Shown here piece by piece: positions 1-6,177 of a DNA stretch of 10,425 nt. Position numbers and translations under genes: made by a program. The stretch is taken from contig USIX01000075.1 of the NCBI GenBank assembly GCA_900554895.1, positions 1 to 10,425 on the forward strand, given 5' to 3'. This DNA comes from an uncultured Megamonas sp. Lineage in GTDB: Bacteria; Bacillota; Negativicutes; Selenomonadales; Selenomonadaceae. The stretch's first letter is position 1; each line of letters opens with the position of its first letter. Under the pieces are notes generated by a model. It was not told where the DNA came from, searched no databases, and saw only the letters and a list, made by a program, of their open reading frames with translations.

Positions 1-47
1 AATTACCTTGTTTTCTTCCCTGAAGATCCTTTGGATGATTCCACGGC
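1..47 (+). other. Disrupted 5' end of the DUF2213 gene
   Basis: The reading frame of the first gene is closed here by TGA at 21-23 and again at 36-38, so the gene cannot be extended upstream in frame. Relatives of this family usually have more than 100 residues before the part seen here, including a segment of the type PEDVF..SL, then MIPVT, then GHP. Scraps that resemble it lie in different frames: FFPEDPLDDS in frame 1, MIP in frame 2, and HG just before the ATG in frame 3. This suggests several small indels, either true decay or poor sequence at a contig end. The resemblance is from memory of the family, not an alignment. Confidence 0.45.
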
Positions 48-926
48 ATGGGTAAGGCAATGGTAAATGCCAACAATGCAGATAAGTTGCCGATTATAGG
101 AACGGTGTTATCGGAAGGAGTGCCAGACGGTGAAAATATTCGGGCGGATGTTAGTATTTATTCTTTGCCGACAACAGCAAGGGAATTATCTTGCGGTTAT
201 TCTTTAGACTTAGATGAAACACCCGGTACAACTCCGGACGGAAAACGATATGACGCTGTGCAGCGCAATATTAGATATAATCATTTGGCGATAGTTCCAA
301 AAGGCAGGGCGGGTAATGCCCGTCTTAATATGGACGGCGACCAGATTATTGAAAGTGAGGATAAAAAACATATGGCAAAAGTACGACTTGATAATGGCTT
401 AGAATACGAGTGTGCCGAAGAAGTAAAAATCGAGCTTGAAACGCTTAGAAATGATAAAACGAAAAATAAAGCTAATTTTGACGCATTGCAGGGCAAATAT
501 GACGCACTTGAAGCAAAGGCAAATAAGCTTGAAAAAGATTTAGCAGATGAAAAAGCAAATAAAAATATAAATTTTGATAACGCTGTAAAAGAACGCGTTG
601 AAATGCTGGACATTGCAAAACAGCACAATTTAGACAAAGCGGAAACATTGAGCAATAAAGATATCAAATTGGCCGTTATTAAGAAAGTAAACGGCGATAA
701 TTTTAAACTTGACGGCAAATCTGATGAATATATCAATGGTGTCTTTGATATCTGTAAGGAACAAAACAAAGATTTTAATAAAAACGCCGGTAAAGTAAGG
801 CAGGATATCAATGATACAAAGATTGGCAGCCAGAAAAAACAAAATGAAGATGAATGGGATTATGTTGCTATAGCTGAAAAAATGCGACAGGATGAAGCAA
901 GAGCTTATTTAGGAGGTAAAGAATAA
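48..926 (+). CDS. DUF2213 phage protein with coiled-coil, candidate prohead protease/scaffold (5' incomplete)
   Basis: Residues 1-95 match the C-terminal half of the DUF2213 family, with the typical blocks VNANNADKL near the start, RELSCGY (45-51) and NIRYNHLAIV (74-83). The S48/H79 pair is reminiscent of prohead proteases, where a Ser and a His do the cleavage; that role is inference. Residues about 115-175 are Lys/Glu/Ala-rich and look like a coiled coil, as in head scaffolding proteins. The charged C-terminus ends in a helix (EDEWDYVAIAEKMRQDE). Protease plus scaffold directly ahead of the cement and capsid genes is the usual order. The ATG at 48 has no Shine-Dalgarno sequence and the expected N-terminal part is missing, so this start is probably not the native one. 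The stop overlaps the next ATG by one base. Confidence 0.7.
   Translation: MGKAMVNANNADKLPIIGTVLSEGVPDGENIRADVSIYSLPTTARELSCGYSLDLDETPGTTPDGKRYDAVQRNIRYNHLAIVPKGRAGNARLNMDGDQIIESEDKKHMAKVRLDNGLEYECAEEVKIELETLRNDKTKNKANFDALQGKYDALEAKANKLEKDLADEKANKNINFDNAVKERVEMLDIAKQHNLDKAETLSNKDIKLAVIKKVNGDNFKLDGKSDEYINGVFDICKEQNKDFNKNAGKVRQDINDTKIGSQKKQNEDEWDYVAIAEKMRQDEARAYLGGKE
372..926 (+). CDS. Possible nested scaffold protein from an internal start
   Basis: An in-frame ATG at 372 (residue 109 of the larger protein) falls at the boundary between the DUF2213 part and the coiled-coil part. It is preceded by GTGAGG at 355-360, a fair Shine-Dalgarno match with rather long spacing (11 bases). The product would be 184 residues, starting MAKVRLDNGLEYE, and would consist only of the coiled-coil and charged tail. 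Nested scaffolds inside protease genes are known, for example lambda Nu3 inside C. That this start is used is inference. Confidence 0.3.
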   Translation: MAKVRLDNGLEYECAEEVKIELETLRNDKTKNKANFDALQGKYDALEAKANKLEKDLADEKANKNINFDNAVKERVEMLDIAKQHNLDKAETLSNKDIKLAVIKKVNGDNFKLDGKSDEYINGVFDICKEQNKDFNKNAGKVRQDINDTKIGSQKKQNEDEWDYVAIAEKMRQDEARAYLGGKE

Positions 927-1393
927 TGGCTACTTTTCAATGGTATACAAGGGATTTAGACAAAGGCTTTCCTGGTATGGTCGCCGATACAACCATGAAA
1001 AATATTGATAGTTATGCGGTTGAGGAAGAAGCTGGCTTAGAACCGGGGGACGCTGTTATTTTGGGTACTGCTGAAAATCAGGTAAAGAAAGTTGCCAGCG
1101 GCAGTGAATCCAAAGTTATCGGTGTAGTCGTTCATCATCACAAAGAACCGACAACACCATATTATCAGCAGACTGATACTGTACCTGTTATGACTTTTGG
1201 CGACATATACGTAACAGTAGGTGAAGCTGTAAAAGCCGGTGACCCTGCTTGTATTATGGCTTCAACTTTTAAGTGGGGTAAAACAGGAACGAATGTAAGC
1301 GGGGCGGCTTATGTATCCGGTGCAGAAGCCAATGGGCTTGCTCGTTTGCGTTTGGGAAATAACGTAACAGTAATTCAGCAGAAAAGCGAATAA
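926..1393 (+). CDS. Capsid cement/decoration protein, Gp24-like
   Basis: This 155-residue protein resembles the structural cement family (Gp24-like, related to DUF2190): small beta-rich proteins that bind the outside of the capsid and stabilise it. Visible features are an N-terminal segment (DLDKGFPGMVADTT), the Gly/Val-rich core with LEPGDAVILG (about 38-47), VIGVVVHHH (about 65-73), the block VPVMTFGDIYVTVGEAVKAGD in the middle, and a C-terminal strand GLARLRLGNNVTVI. The ATG shares one base with the preceding TAA and is served by AGGAGGT at 910-916. It lies immediately ahead of the major capsid gene, the usual place for decoration proteins. Family assignment is from recognition of the pattern, without alignment. 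Confidence 0.75.
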   Translation: MATFQWYTRDLDKGFPGMVADTTMKNIDSYAVEEEAGLEPGDAVILGTAENQVKKVASGSESKVIGVVVHHHKEPTTPYYQQTDTVPVMTFGDIYVTVGEAVKAGDPACIMASTFKWGKTGTNVSGAAYVSGAEANGLARLRLGNNVTVIQQKSE

Positions 1394-1404
1394 GGAGGAT
1401 AAAC

Positions 1405-2391
1405 ATGACAAATCCGTATATTGAAAAAGTTGAAAGATTAGACGCTGATACAATCAGCCGAGTTCTTACACGTTTAGATGCCACACAGTCAGCATTTTTG
1501 GCCCGTATGCTCACGCAGGTTAGAGCAAGAGTTTTACAGGTAACTCATGCTAGATTAAACGCATTTACAGTATTTCCGGTACAGACAGAAATTTCCGCAG
1601 GTGCGGAAACAGCTCTTCAGCGTATTTATGATATGGTGGGCATGGCGAAAATAATCGCTAATCCGGCGGATGACTTGCCGCTCGTAGATATTTTGGCACA
1701 GGAAACAAGTGTTAAAGTAAAGGAAGTAGGCGCAGCTTATCAATACAGTGTTTCGGATTTGGAAGCTGCGGCTTTTGCCAATTTGCCGCTTACAACCATG
1801 AAAGGCAATGCTGTAAAACGTGCTATTGATACCAAATTAAACAGCATTGCATGGAAAGGTGACGCTGAAAACGGTATTGTTGGATTTTTGGATAATACCA
1901 ATTTGAGCGAATACACTTTACCGGCTACAGGCTCGTCCAGCTCCACTAAATTAAGCGATAAAACCGCAGAACAGATGTATAAGGATGTTGCCGCTATTAT
2001 TGAAAGTATTTCCGATAACACGGATGATACGGAAAAAGCAGATACTGTCTTATTTGCTCCGGGGCCGTATAACGCATTATCTACGACTTTATATACAACG
2101 AATAACGGACAGACAACGCAGACGGTATTAAGTATGCTGAAAGAAAATTATCCGGAAATAAGACGCTGGCTCAAAGTCGGCGAACTTAAAAACGCAGACA
2201 GCACAGGTACTAAAGATTATATTATCGCCGGTGTGTTCGACCCAGATTATGTACGTTTTGAAATTCCGCTTCGTTTTGACCAGCGTCCGGTGCAGGAAAA
2301 GAATTTATCTTTTAATGTTCCGTGCCGTTCCAAAGTTGTCGGCGTAACGGTATTTAGACCGTATTGCTTTACAAAGGCGGTGGGTGCTTAA
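1405..2391 (+). CDS. Major capsid protein, DUF2184 family
   Basis: This is a 328-residue protein of the DUF2184 family, whose members are HK97-fold major capsid proteins of tailed phages. Supporting segments are the N-terminal ERLDADTISRVLTRLDA, the middle AYQYSVSDLEAAAFANLPL followed by KRAIDTKLNSIAWKGD, where such proteins form the long helix and P domain, and GIVGFLDN. The C-terminal end has LRFDQRPVQEKNLSF and then VVGVTVFRPYCF, which is typical of the family ending. The length is normal for the family and no frameshift is seen. The start has the strongest binding site in the window, AAGGAGG at 1392-1398 with seven bases to the ATG, which fits the most abundant virion protein. The stop overlaps the next ATG by one base. 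Confidence 0.88.
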   Translation: MTNPYIEKVERLDADTISRVLTRLDATQSAFLARMLTQVRARVLQVTHARLNAFTVFPVQTEISAGAETALQRIYDMVGMAKIIANPADDLPLVDILAQETSVKVKEVGAAYQYSVSDLEAAAFANLPLTTMKGNAVKRAIDTKLNSIAWKGDAENGIVGFLDNTNLSEYTLPATGSSSSTKLSDKTAEQMYKDVAAIIESISDNTDDTEKADTVLFAPGPYNALSTTLYTTNNGQTTQTVLSMLKENYPEIRRWLKVGELKNADSTGTKDYIIAGVFDPDYVRFEIPLRFDQRPVQEKNLSFNVPCRSKVVGVTVFRPYCFTKAVGA

Positions 2392-2642
2392 TGGCAATTA
2401 CGAAATATGTATTAGTACAAAATAAAGAACCTAAAATTATAAATGTCGGTAATATCAAATTAAAACCCGGATATCCGCAAAAAATCCAGGATATTGATGA
2501 ATTAAGAAAAAACTATCCGGCATTTGATGAAAAAATAAAATCCGGCTCTATTGTTATTTTGGACGCTAAAACGGCAGAAGCTGAAACGCAAAATATAGAG
2601 CATGAACTTGAAAAACGGCTGAAAAAAGCCAATATGGTTTAA
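2391..2642 (+). CDS. Small phage head protein, unrecognised (83 aa)
   Basis: I do not recognise the family with certainty. The ATG at 2391 shares a base with the capsid stop TAA and is preceded by a purine-rich AAAGGCGGTGGG (2373-2384), so it is preferred over a TTG at 2364 that would add nine unlikely residues. The protein opens with short hydrophobic strands (KYVLVQ, IINVGNIKL). It then has a helix (DIDELRKNYPAFDEKIKSG), a strand (SIVILD) and a charged C-terminal helix with HELEKRLKKA. Its position between capsid and connector genes suggests a head accessory or assembly factor, but that is inference from place alone. Confidence 0.65.
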   Translation: MAITKYVLVQNKEPKIINVGNIKLKPGYPQKIQDIDELRKNYPAFDEKIKSGSIVILDAKTAEAETQNIEHELEKRLKKANMV

Positions 2643-2645
2643 ATT

Positions 2646-3041
2646 ATGTATGATGAAATCTTAGAATTAATACGAAAAATAGCCCCGGAATTTAATGATG
2701 TTGCTGATGAGGAGCTGGAAGATTTTATTGATGTGTATGCTGATTTAGTATCCGAAAGATATTTCGGCAAACACTACAACAAAGCCGTTGCCTTTCTTGT
2801 CGCTCATCAGCTCACATTGTTTAATATTGCAAACAGCAGCGAAGCAGGTGCGGGGGACAGTTCTTTAATTGCCGGAGATGTTTTAATGGAAAAAGAAGGC
2901 GATTTGCAGCGACAGTATGGTAATGTAAATACTTCCAATTCGGAAGCTGACAGCCTGTTAAATAAAACTTACTATGGTAAAATGTTCATCTCCCTGCGTT
3001 CTGCGCTGCGCCCAATAGGAATGATGAGAAAATGTCCGTAG
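2646..3041 (+). CDS. Head-tail connector protein, DUF4054 family
   Basis: This 131-residue protein fits DUF4054, a family of small helical connector proteins that sit below the portal and form the upper neck ring. The N-terminus is acidic and helical (ILELIRKIAPEFNDV, then EELEDFIDVYADLV). A conserved-looking helix carries KAVAFLVAHQLTL (about 46-58). The C-terminal part has TYYGKMFISLR (108-118) followed by a Pro/Met tail. No clear Shine-Dalgarno sequence precedes the ATG, which lies four bases after the previous stop, so translation probably depends on coupling to the upstream gene. Its end overlaps the next gene by ten bases. The family call is good; the exact ring position in the neck is inferred. 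Confidence 0.72.
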   Translation: MYDEILELIRKIAPEFNDVADEELEDFIDVYADLVSERYFGKHYNKAVAFLVAHQLTLFNIANSSEAGAGDSSLIAGDVLMEKEGDLQRQYGNVNTSNSEADSLLNKTYYGKMFISLRSALRPIGMMRKCP

Positions 3042-3493
3042 TAGATAAAGACTTAGGCTGGAAAAAGATTTTGCGCAACATGCGTAAAATAGATGCTAAA
3101 GCCGTAAAGGTAGGTATACAGGCAGGCGATAAGGCATCAGACGGCAAAACGGACCTTGCCTATGTTGCCAGACTGCACGAGTTTGGCAGCCCCGGCGGTA
3201 AAATCCCGGAACGTTCATTTATTCGCAGTGCAATAGATAAAAATGAACATAAAATTAATAATTTATCTGATGGATTGGCTCTAAAGATATTGGACGGTTC
3301 CGTTACTGTTCGCGGTGCTTTAGATTTAATTGGTTTAAAAGTTACCGGCATGATACAAGAGCAAATAGTTGACGGGGATTATGTTCCACTTGCACCTGCA
3401 ACTATAAAGCGAAAGAAAAATCATTCTGATAAGCCGCTCATAGATACGGGGCATATGTTTCAAAGCGTACGTCATGTCATAGAGGATAAATAA
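3032..3493 (+). CDS. Neck/tail-completion protein, HK97 gp10-like
   Basis: This 153-residue protein has the hallmark layout of the HK97 gp10-like and virion morphogenesis families. It starts with a short basic helix, then a strand with VKVGIQAGDKA (25-35). AYVARLHEFGSPGGKIPERS (43-62) follows, where HEFG and the IPxRxF motif are the family's signature. The C-terminus has PLAPATIKRKK (119-129) and PLIDTGHMFQSV (135-146), the common pattern of a basic stretch followed by LIDTG. Such proteins complete the tail or neck and join it to the head. The start overlaps the previous stop by ten bases; AGGA at 3017-3020 is the likely binding site. The stop abuts the next ATG directly. Confidence 0.75.
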   Translation: MSVVDKDLGWKKILRNMRKIDAKAVKVGIQAGDKASDGKTDLAYVARLHEFGSPGGKIPERSFIRSAIDKNEHKINNLSDGLALKILDGSVTVRGALDLIGLKVTGMIQEQIVDGDYVPLAPATIKRKKNHSDKPLIDTGHMFQSVRHVIEDK

Positions 3494-3847
3494 ATGAGTT
3501 TTAGACGCAAATTCACAATACAGCGGACTACGGGCGGCGAATATGATGATAATGGTATTTGGCAGAAAGGTGAAACGGAAGAAATTGAGATAATGGCTTC
3601 CGTTCAGCCATTATCTTTAGCGTCTCTTAATGAGTATAATCAGATTTTTCCTGAAGGTATTCGCACCGTAAACGCTGTAAAAATTTATACGGATACAAGA
3701 CTGTATCCAGAAAAACAAGGCACGCCAGCGCAAAATGCTGACGTGCTTTTGTATATGGACAGGAAATATAAAATTATTACCTGTCATGCTTATCAAAGCG
3801 GAGTAATAAGCCACTATAAAGCCTATGCTCAAGAGGTAGATACATGA
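3494..3847 (+). CDS. Small neck protein, candidate head-closure/adaptor
   Basis: This 117-residue protein begins immediately after the previous stop, with AGAGGA at 3481-3486 as binding site. Its sequence is beta-rich: FRRKFTIQRTTGGEYDDNG, then IEIMASVQPLSLASLN, then TVNAVKIYTDTRLYP, and YMDRKYKIITCHAYQ near the end. The line 'oxidised by x, described as tested in a buffer' does not apply here: the only clue is the layout, which resembles small SPP1 gp16-like closure proteins and sits between the gp10-like gene and the neck terminator. The resemblance is in strand pattern and context, not in any motif I can name, so the role is inference. Overlap with the next gene is ATGA. Confidence 0.5.
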   Translation: MSFRRKFTIQRTTGGEYDDNGIWQKGETEEIEIMASVQPLSLASLNEYNQIFPEGIRTVNAVKIYTDTRLYPEKQGTPAQNADVLLYMDRKYKIITCHAYQSGVISHYKAYAQEVDT

Positions 3848-4371
3848 CACAGGAACAGAAAAAAATCTTGCATGATGTTATAGCGGAAATTTTGGGATTA
3901 CCTAAAAACCGAATAATATATGCATACCAAAATGCACCGCAAATTACAGATACATTTGCATTAATGCGTTTTTATGCATACCGTGAAGAAGTTCCGACAG
4001 AAATCGTTCCTACCGGCGAACCGGGCGTTGAAAAATTAATCGCACATAACAATTTGACACTGGAAATACAGGTATTTACTAAAATCGGTACCGATTTGGA
4101 TGCTTGCGTAATACTAAACAATTTACTGAATTGTTTAGATAAACATACAGTAATGAGCCGATTGGACAATGCCGGTATCGTTATAGTTCAGCATGAAGCA
4201 GTGCAGGATATTTCGGAGCTGGTGGATGAAACGGCATTTCAGACACGTGCCAGTGTCGATATAACTATTAGATTTACACCGACTTATCTTGATAATGTAG
4301 GTTATATCGCAAATGTAAAATTAAGTGGCGACACGGGAAATAAATTACCTATTGATATAGAAACGGAGTGA
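3844..4371 (+). CDS. Phage neck terminator protein, gp12-like (LIC_12616 family)
   Basis: This 175-residue protein matches the gp12-like neck terminator family (also named after LIC_12616), which caps the tail tube and links it to the neck. The N-terminal helix (KKILHDVIAEILGLP) is followed by RIIYAYQNAPQITDTFALM, containing the Asn-Ala-Pro turn usual for the family, then a beta segment with LTLEIQVFTKIGTDLDAC. A helix follows (VILNNLLNCLDK), and the end has ASVDITIRFTPTYLDNVGYI, the typical final strand before a flexible tail. The start overlaps the previous gene as ATGA, with AGAGGT at 3832-3837. It sits directly upstream of the sheath gene, as expected for the tail terminator. Confidence 0.78.
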   Translation: MTQEQKKILHDVIAEILGLPKNRIIYAYQNAPQITDTFALMRFYAYREEVPTEIVPTGEPGVEKLIAHNNLTLEIQVFTKIGTDLDACVILNNLLNCLDKHTVMSRLDNAGIVIVQHEAVQDISELVDETAFQTRASVDITIRFTPTYLDNVGYIANVKLSGDTGNKLPIDIETE

Positions 4372-4375
4372 AAAC

Positions 4376-5107
4376 ATGGCTAATATAGACAGAATTGTAA
4401 ACGTGCAGATAAGTCTTAATACCAACGGTGTTAGTAAGGAAGGCTTTTCGACTATGCTCGTAGTCGGTACGCACGCCAATAATTTAAATCGTGTGACAAC
4501 ATATACAAATATTAATGATTTAATAAATGACGGATTTTCTACTGATGACCCAATTTATAGAGCTGTTTCGGCAGCATTTTCGCAAACGCCGCGCCCGAGA
4601 CAGGTGAAAGTAGGTCGCAGACAGGTTGAAGAAGTAAATTTAAGTGTAAACAATGTAAAAGACAATACGGATTATACCATTACTGTATCCAGCAAAGACA
4701 CTGACGGCACTGTTGATGAAGAAGCCTATAAATACAACAGTCAGACAAGTGCAACAGCAACAAAAATTGTCGAAGGTCTGCAAGCATTAATGGCAAGTGA
4801 TACTGCCGTAACCGCTACTGCATCCGGTGAAAAACTGCAACTTACTGCCAAATCCGGTAAGTCTTTTGCTATTAAAATATCCAGTAATTTATCTGCTGAA
4901 CTTACTGAACCGACAGAAGAAATAGCTGATACCATGAGTGCTGTAATGGCCAGCGACAGCGATTTTTACGGCATTGTTCTTGCAAGCAGAGATAAAGACG
5001 ATATTATGGCGATGGCTGAATGGGTAGAAACACAGACAAAATTATTCGGCACATCTACAGTGGAGCAAAAGACAGTGAAACAGATACGGACCTTTTATCT
5101 ATGTTAA
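4376..5107 (+). CDS. Tail sheath protein, DUF3383 family, N-terminal part (frame broken)
   Basis: This is the N-terminal half of a DUF3383 tail sheath protein, which polymerises around the tail tube and contracts at infection. It opens with IDRIVNVQISLNTNGVSKEG and STMLVVGTH, typical of the family, followed by a segment with DPIYRAVSAAFSQTPRPRQV. A beta-rich insert of about 110 residues comes next (residues about 80-190). Near the end, DFYGIVLASRDKDDIMAMAE and WVETQTKLFG are in the expected family order. After about residue 232 the sequence (TVKQIRTFYLC) no longer fits, and the continuation lies in the -1 frame. The ATG has CGGAGTG at 4364-4370. Joined with the next entry, the sheath would be about 450 residues, a normal length. 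Confidence 0.85.
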   Translation: MANIDRIVNVQISLNTNGVSKEGFSTMLVVGTHANNLNRVTTYTNINDLINDGFSTDDPIYRAVSAAFSQTPRPRQVKVGRRQVEEVNLSVNNVKDNTDYTITVSSKDTDGTVDEEAYKYNSQTSATATKIVEGLQALMASDTAVTATASGEKLQLTAKSGKSFAIKISSNLSAELTEPTEEIADTMSAVMASDSDFYGIVLASRDKDDIMAMAEWVETQTKLFGTSTVEQKTVKQIRTFYLC

Positions 5108-5730
5108 AAGCTAAAAACTATTACCGCACTTTTACTTTTTATCATGAACTTGCCGATAGTGAATATCTTGAAGCCGGTGTAATGGCGAGATGTTTTGCGA
5201 TAGAACCTGGCGGAGAAACATGGGCAAACAAGGTTTTATCCGGTTTAACTGCTGATAATCTGACAGAAACGGAATACCTGGCAATATCCGGCAAAAACGG
5301 TAATACTTTTGAAACATTTCGTAATAAAAGCATTACCCAAAACGGTAAAGTTGCAGGTGATGAATGGATTGATGTAATCCGCTTCCGTGATTGGCTTCAG
5401 GAAGAAATCACGGTTAATGTTTTCAATCTTTTAATCAATTCCGATAAGGTGCCGTATACTGATGCCGGTATTGCATTAGTTGAAAATCAGATAAGACAGG
5501 CTCTTTTACTTGGTCAGCGTCGTGGCGGAATTGCTCCGACAGAATATGACGAAGATAATAATGAAAATCTCGGTTTCACTATAGAAATGCCGCTGGCTGC
5601 CAATATTCCGGCTAATACAAAAGCACAAAGATTACTGGAAGATGTAAATTTTACAGCACGTTTGGCGGGAGCTATTCATGTTGTAGAAATTACAGGTTCG
5701 TTTACCTATGAAAACCTTATAAGTGAATAG
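5020..5730 (+). CDS. Tail sheath protein, DUF3383 family, C-terminal part (-1 frame)
   Basis: This frame carries the rest of the sheath. Its first ATG (5020) has no binding site and its first 16 or so residues (MGRNTDKIIRHIY) are out-of-frame shadow of the N-terminal part; genuine sheath sequence begins near 5071 with DSETDTDLLSMLKAKNYYRT. After that come FTFYHELADSEYLEAGVMAR, PGGETWANKVLSG, a TADNLTETEY segment and RFRDWLQEEITVNVFNLL. These are the ordered blocks of the C-terminal half of the family, which forms the contacts to the tube and the neighbouring sheath subunits. It ends at TAG 5728-5730, directly followed by the binding site of the tube gene. It is unlikely to be an independent gene. 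Confidence 0.82.
   Translation: MGRNTDKIIRHIYSGAKDSETDTDLLSMLKAKNYYRTFTFYHELADSEYLEAGVMARCFAIEPGGETWANKVLSGLTADNLTETEYLAISGKNGNTFETFRNKSITQNGKVAGDEWIDVIRFRDWLQEEITVNVFNLLINSDKVPYTDAGIALVENQIRQALLLGQRRGGIAPTEYDEDNNENLGFTIEMPLAANIPANTKAQRLLEDVNFTARLAGAIHVVEITGSFTYENLISE
5060..5080 (+). other. Frame junction inside the sheath gene
   Basis: The two halves of the sheath join here by a one-base backward shift. The zero frame reads GAG CAA AAG ACA; the -1 frame reads GCA AAA GAC AGT. Adding one A to the four-A run at 5067-5070 gives E-Q-K-D-S-E-T-D and a continuous protein. The CAA AAG pair is not a classical tandem slip site because the P-site tRNA could not re-pair well (CAA to GCA). Confidence 0.7.
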
Positions 5731-5742
5731 AGGAGGATATAA

Positions 5743-6177
5743 ATGGCTGACGGAGTTTTAACATATAATCCGAAAAATTTACTCGTAATATTCGGAGCAG
5801 AACAGCTGCATGGCTTTTCGGAAGATGATGTAATTACCATTGCACCAAACGGAGACGGCACACAGATTTATGTAGGTGCTGACGGCGAAGTAGGCAGAAG
5901 CATTGACCCGAACCAGACATATGAAATAACGATAACGCTTGCGACAAGTTCCACTTCCAACACGTATTTATCCAATATGTACAACGTGGATAGAGCTACG
6001 GGGGCAGGTCTGTTGCCGCTTTTAATTAAGGATTTGAGCGGGCAGACGCTTTTCAGTGCAGAGCAGGCATGGGTGGCTAATATGCCAGAAGCAAGCTACG
6101 GCAGAAGTATTGACAGCAGAGAATGGACTTTATATACAGGGCAGGTAACAGCCCCTATTATCGGAGGTAATAATTAA
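5743..6177 (+). CDS. Tail tube protein, DUF3277 family
   Basis: This 144-residue protein belongs to DUF3277, the tube-forming partner regularly encoded next to DUF3383 sheaths. It builds the rigid inner tail tube through which DNA passes. Visible family blocks are YNPKNLLVIFG (8-18), a central TYEITITLATSSTSNTYLSN (59-78) where strands and the helix of the tube fold are expected, LLPLLIKDLSGQTLFSAEQA (90-109), WVANMPEASYGRSIDS (110-125) and the closing strand EWTLYTGQV. AGGAGG at 5731-5736 starts right after the sheath stop and gives strong initiation, in line with a high-copy protein. The stop TAA shares a base with the next ATG. A tube fold has not been tested here; it follows from family and neighbours. 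Confidence 0.83.
   Translation: MADGVLTYNPKNLLVIFGAEQLHGFSEDDVITIAPNGDGTQIYVGADGEVGRSIDPNQTYEITITLATSSTSNTYLSNMYNVDRATGAGLLPLLIKDLSGQTLFSAEQAWVANMPEASYGRSIDSREWTLYTGQVTAPIIGGNN

Noticed and set aside
281..811. Minus-strand open frame of 176 codons opposite the DUF2213 gene
   Set aside because: Its Ser/Leu/Phe-rich translation is the antisense of the Lys/Glu/Ala coiled coil, it has no family resemblance, and all other genes point the other way.
2364..2390. TTG at 2364 as start of the small head protein
   Set aside because: It would overlap the capsid gene by 28 bases and add LLYKGGGCL, while ATG 2391 has a purine-rich binding site and the one-base stop/start overlap seen elsewhere in this window.
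5020..5070. ATG 5020 as the start of a separate gene after the sheath
   Set aside because: There is no binding site and the first residues are out-of-frame sheath sequence; the rest is the C-terminal half of the same sheath family.
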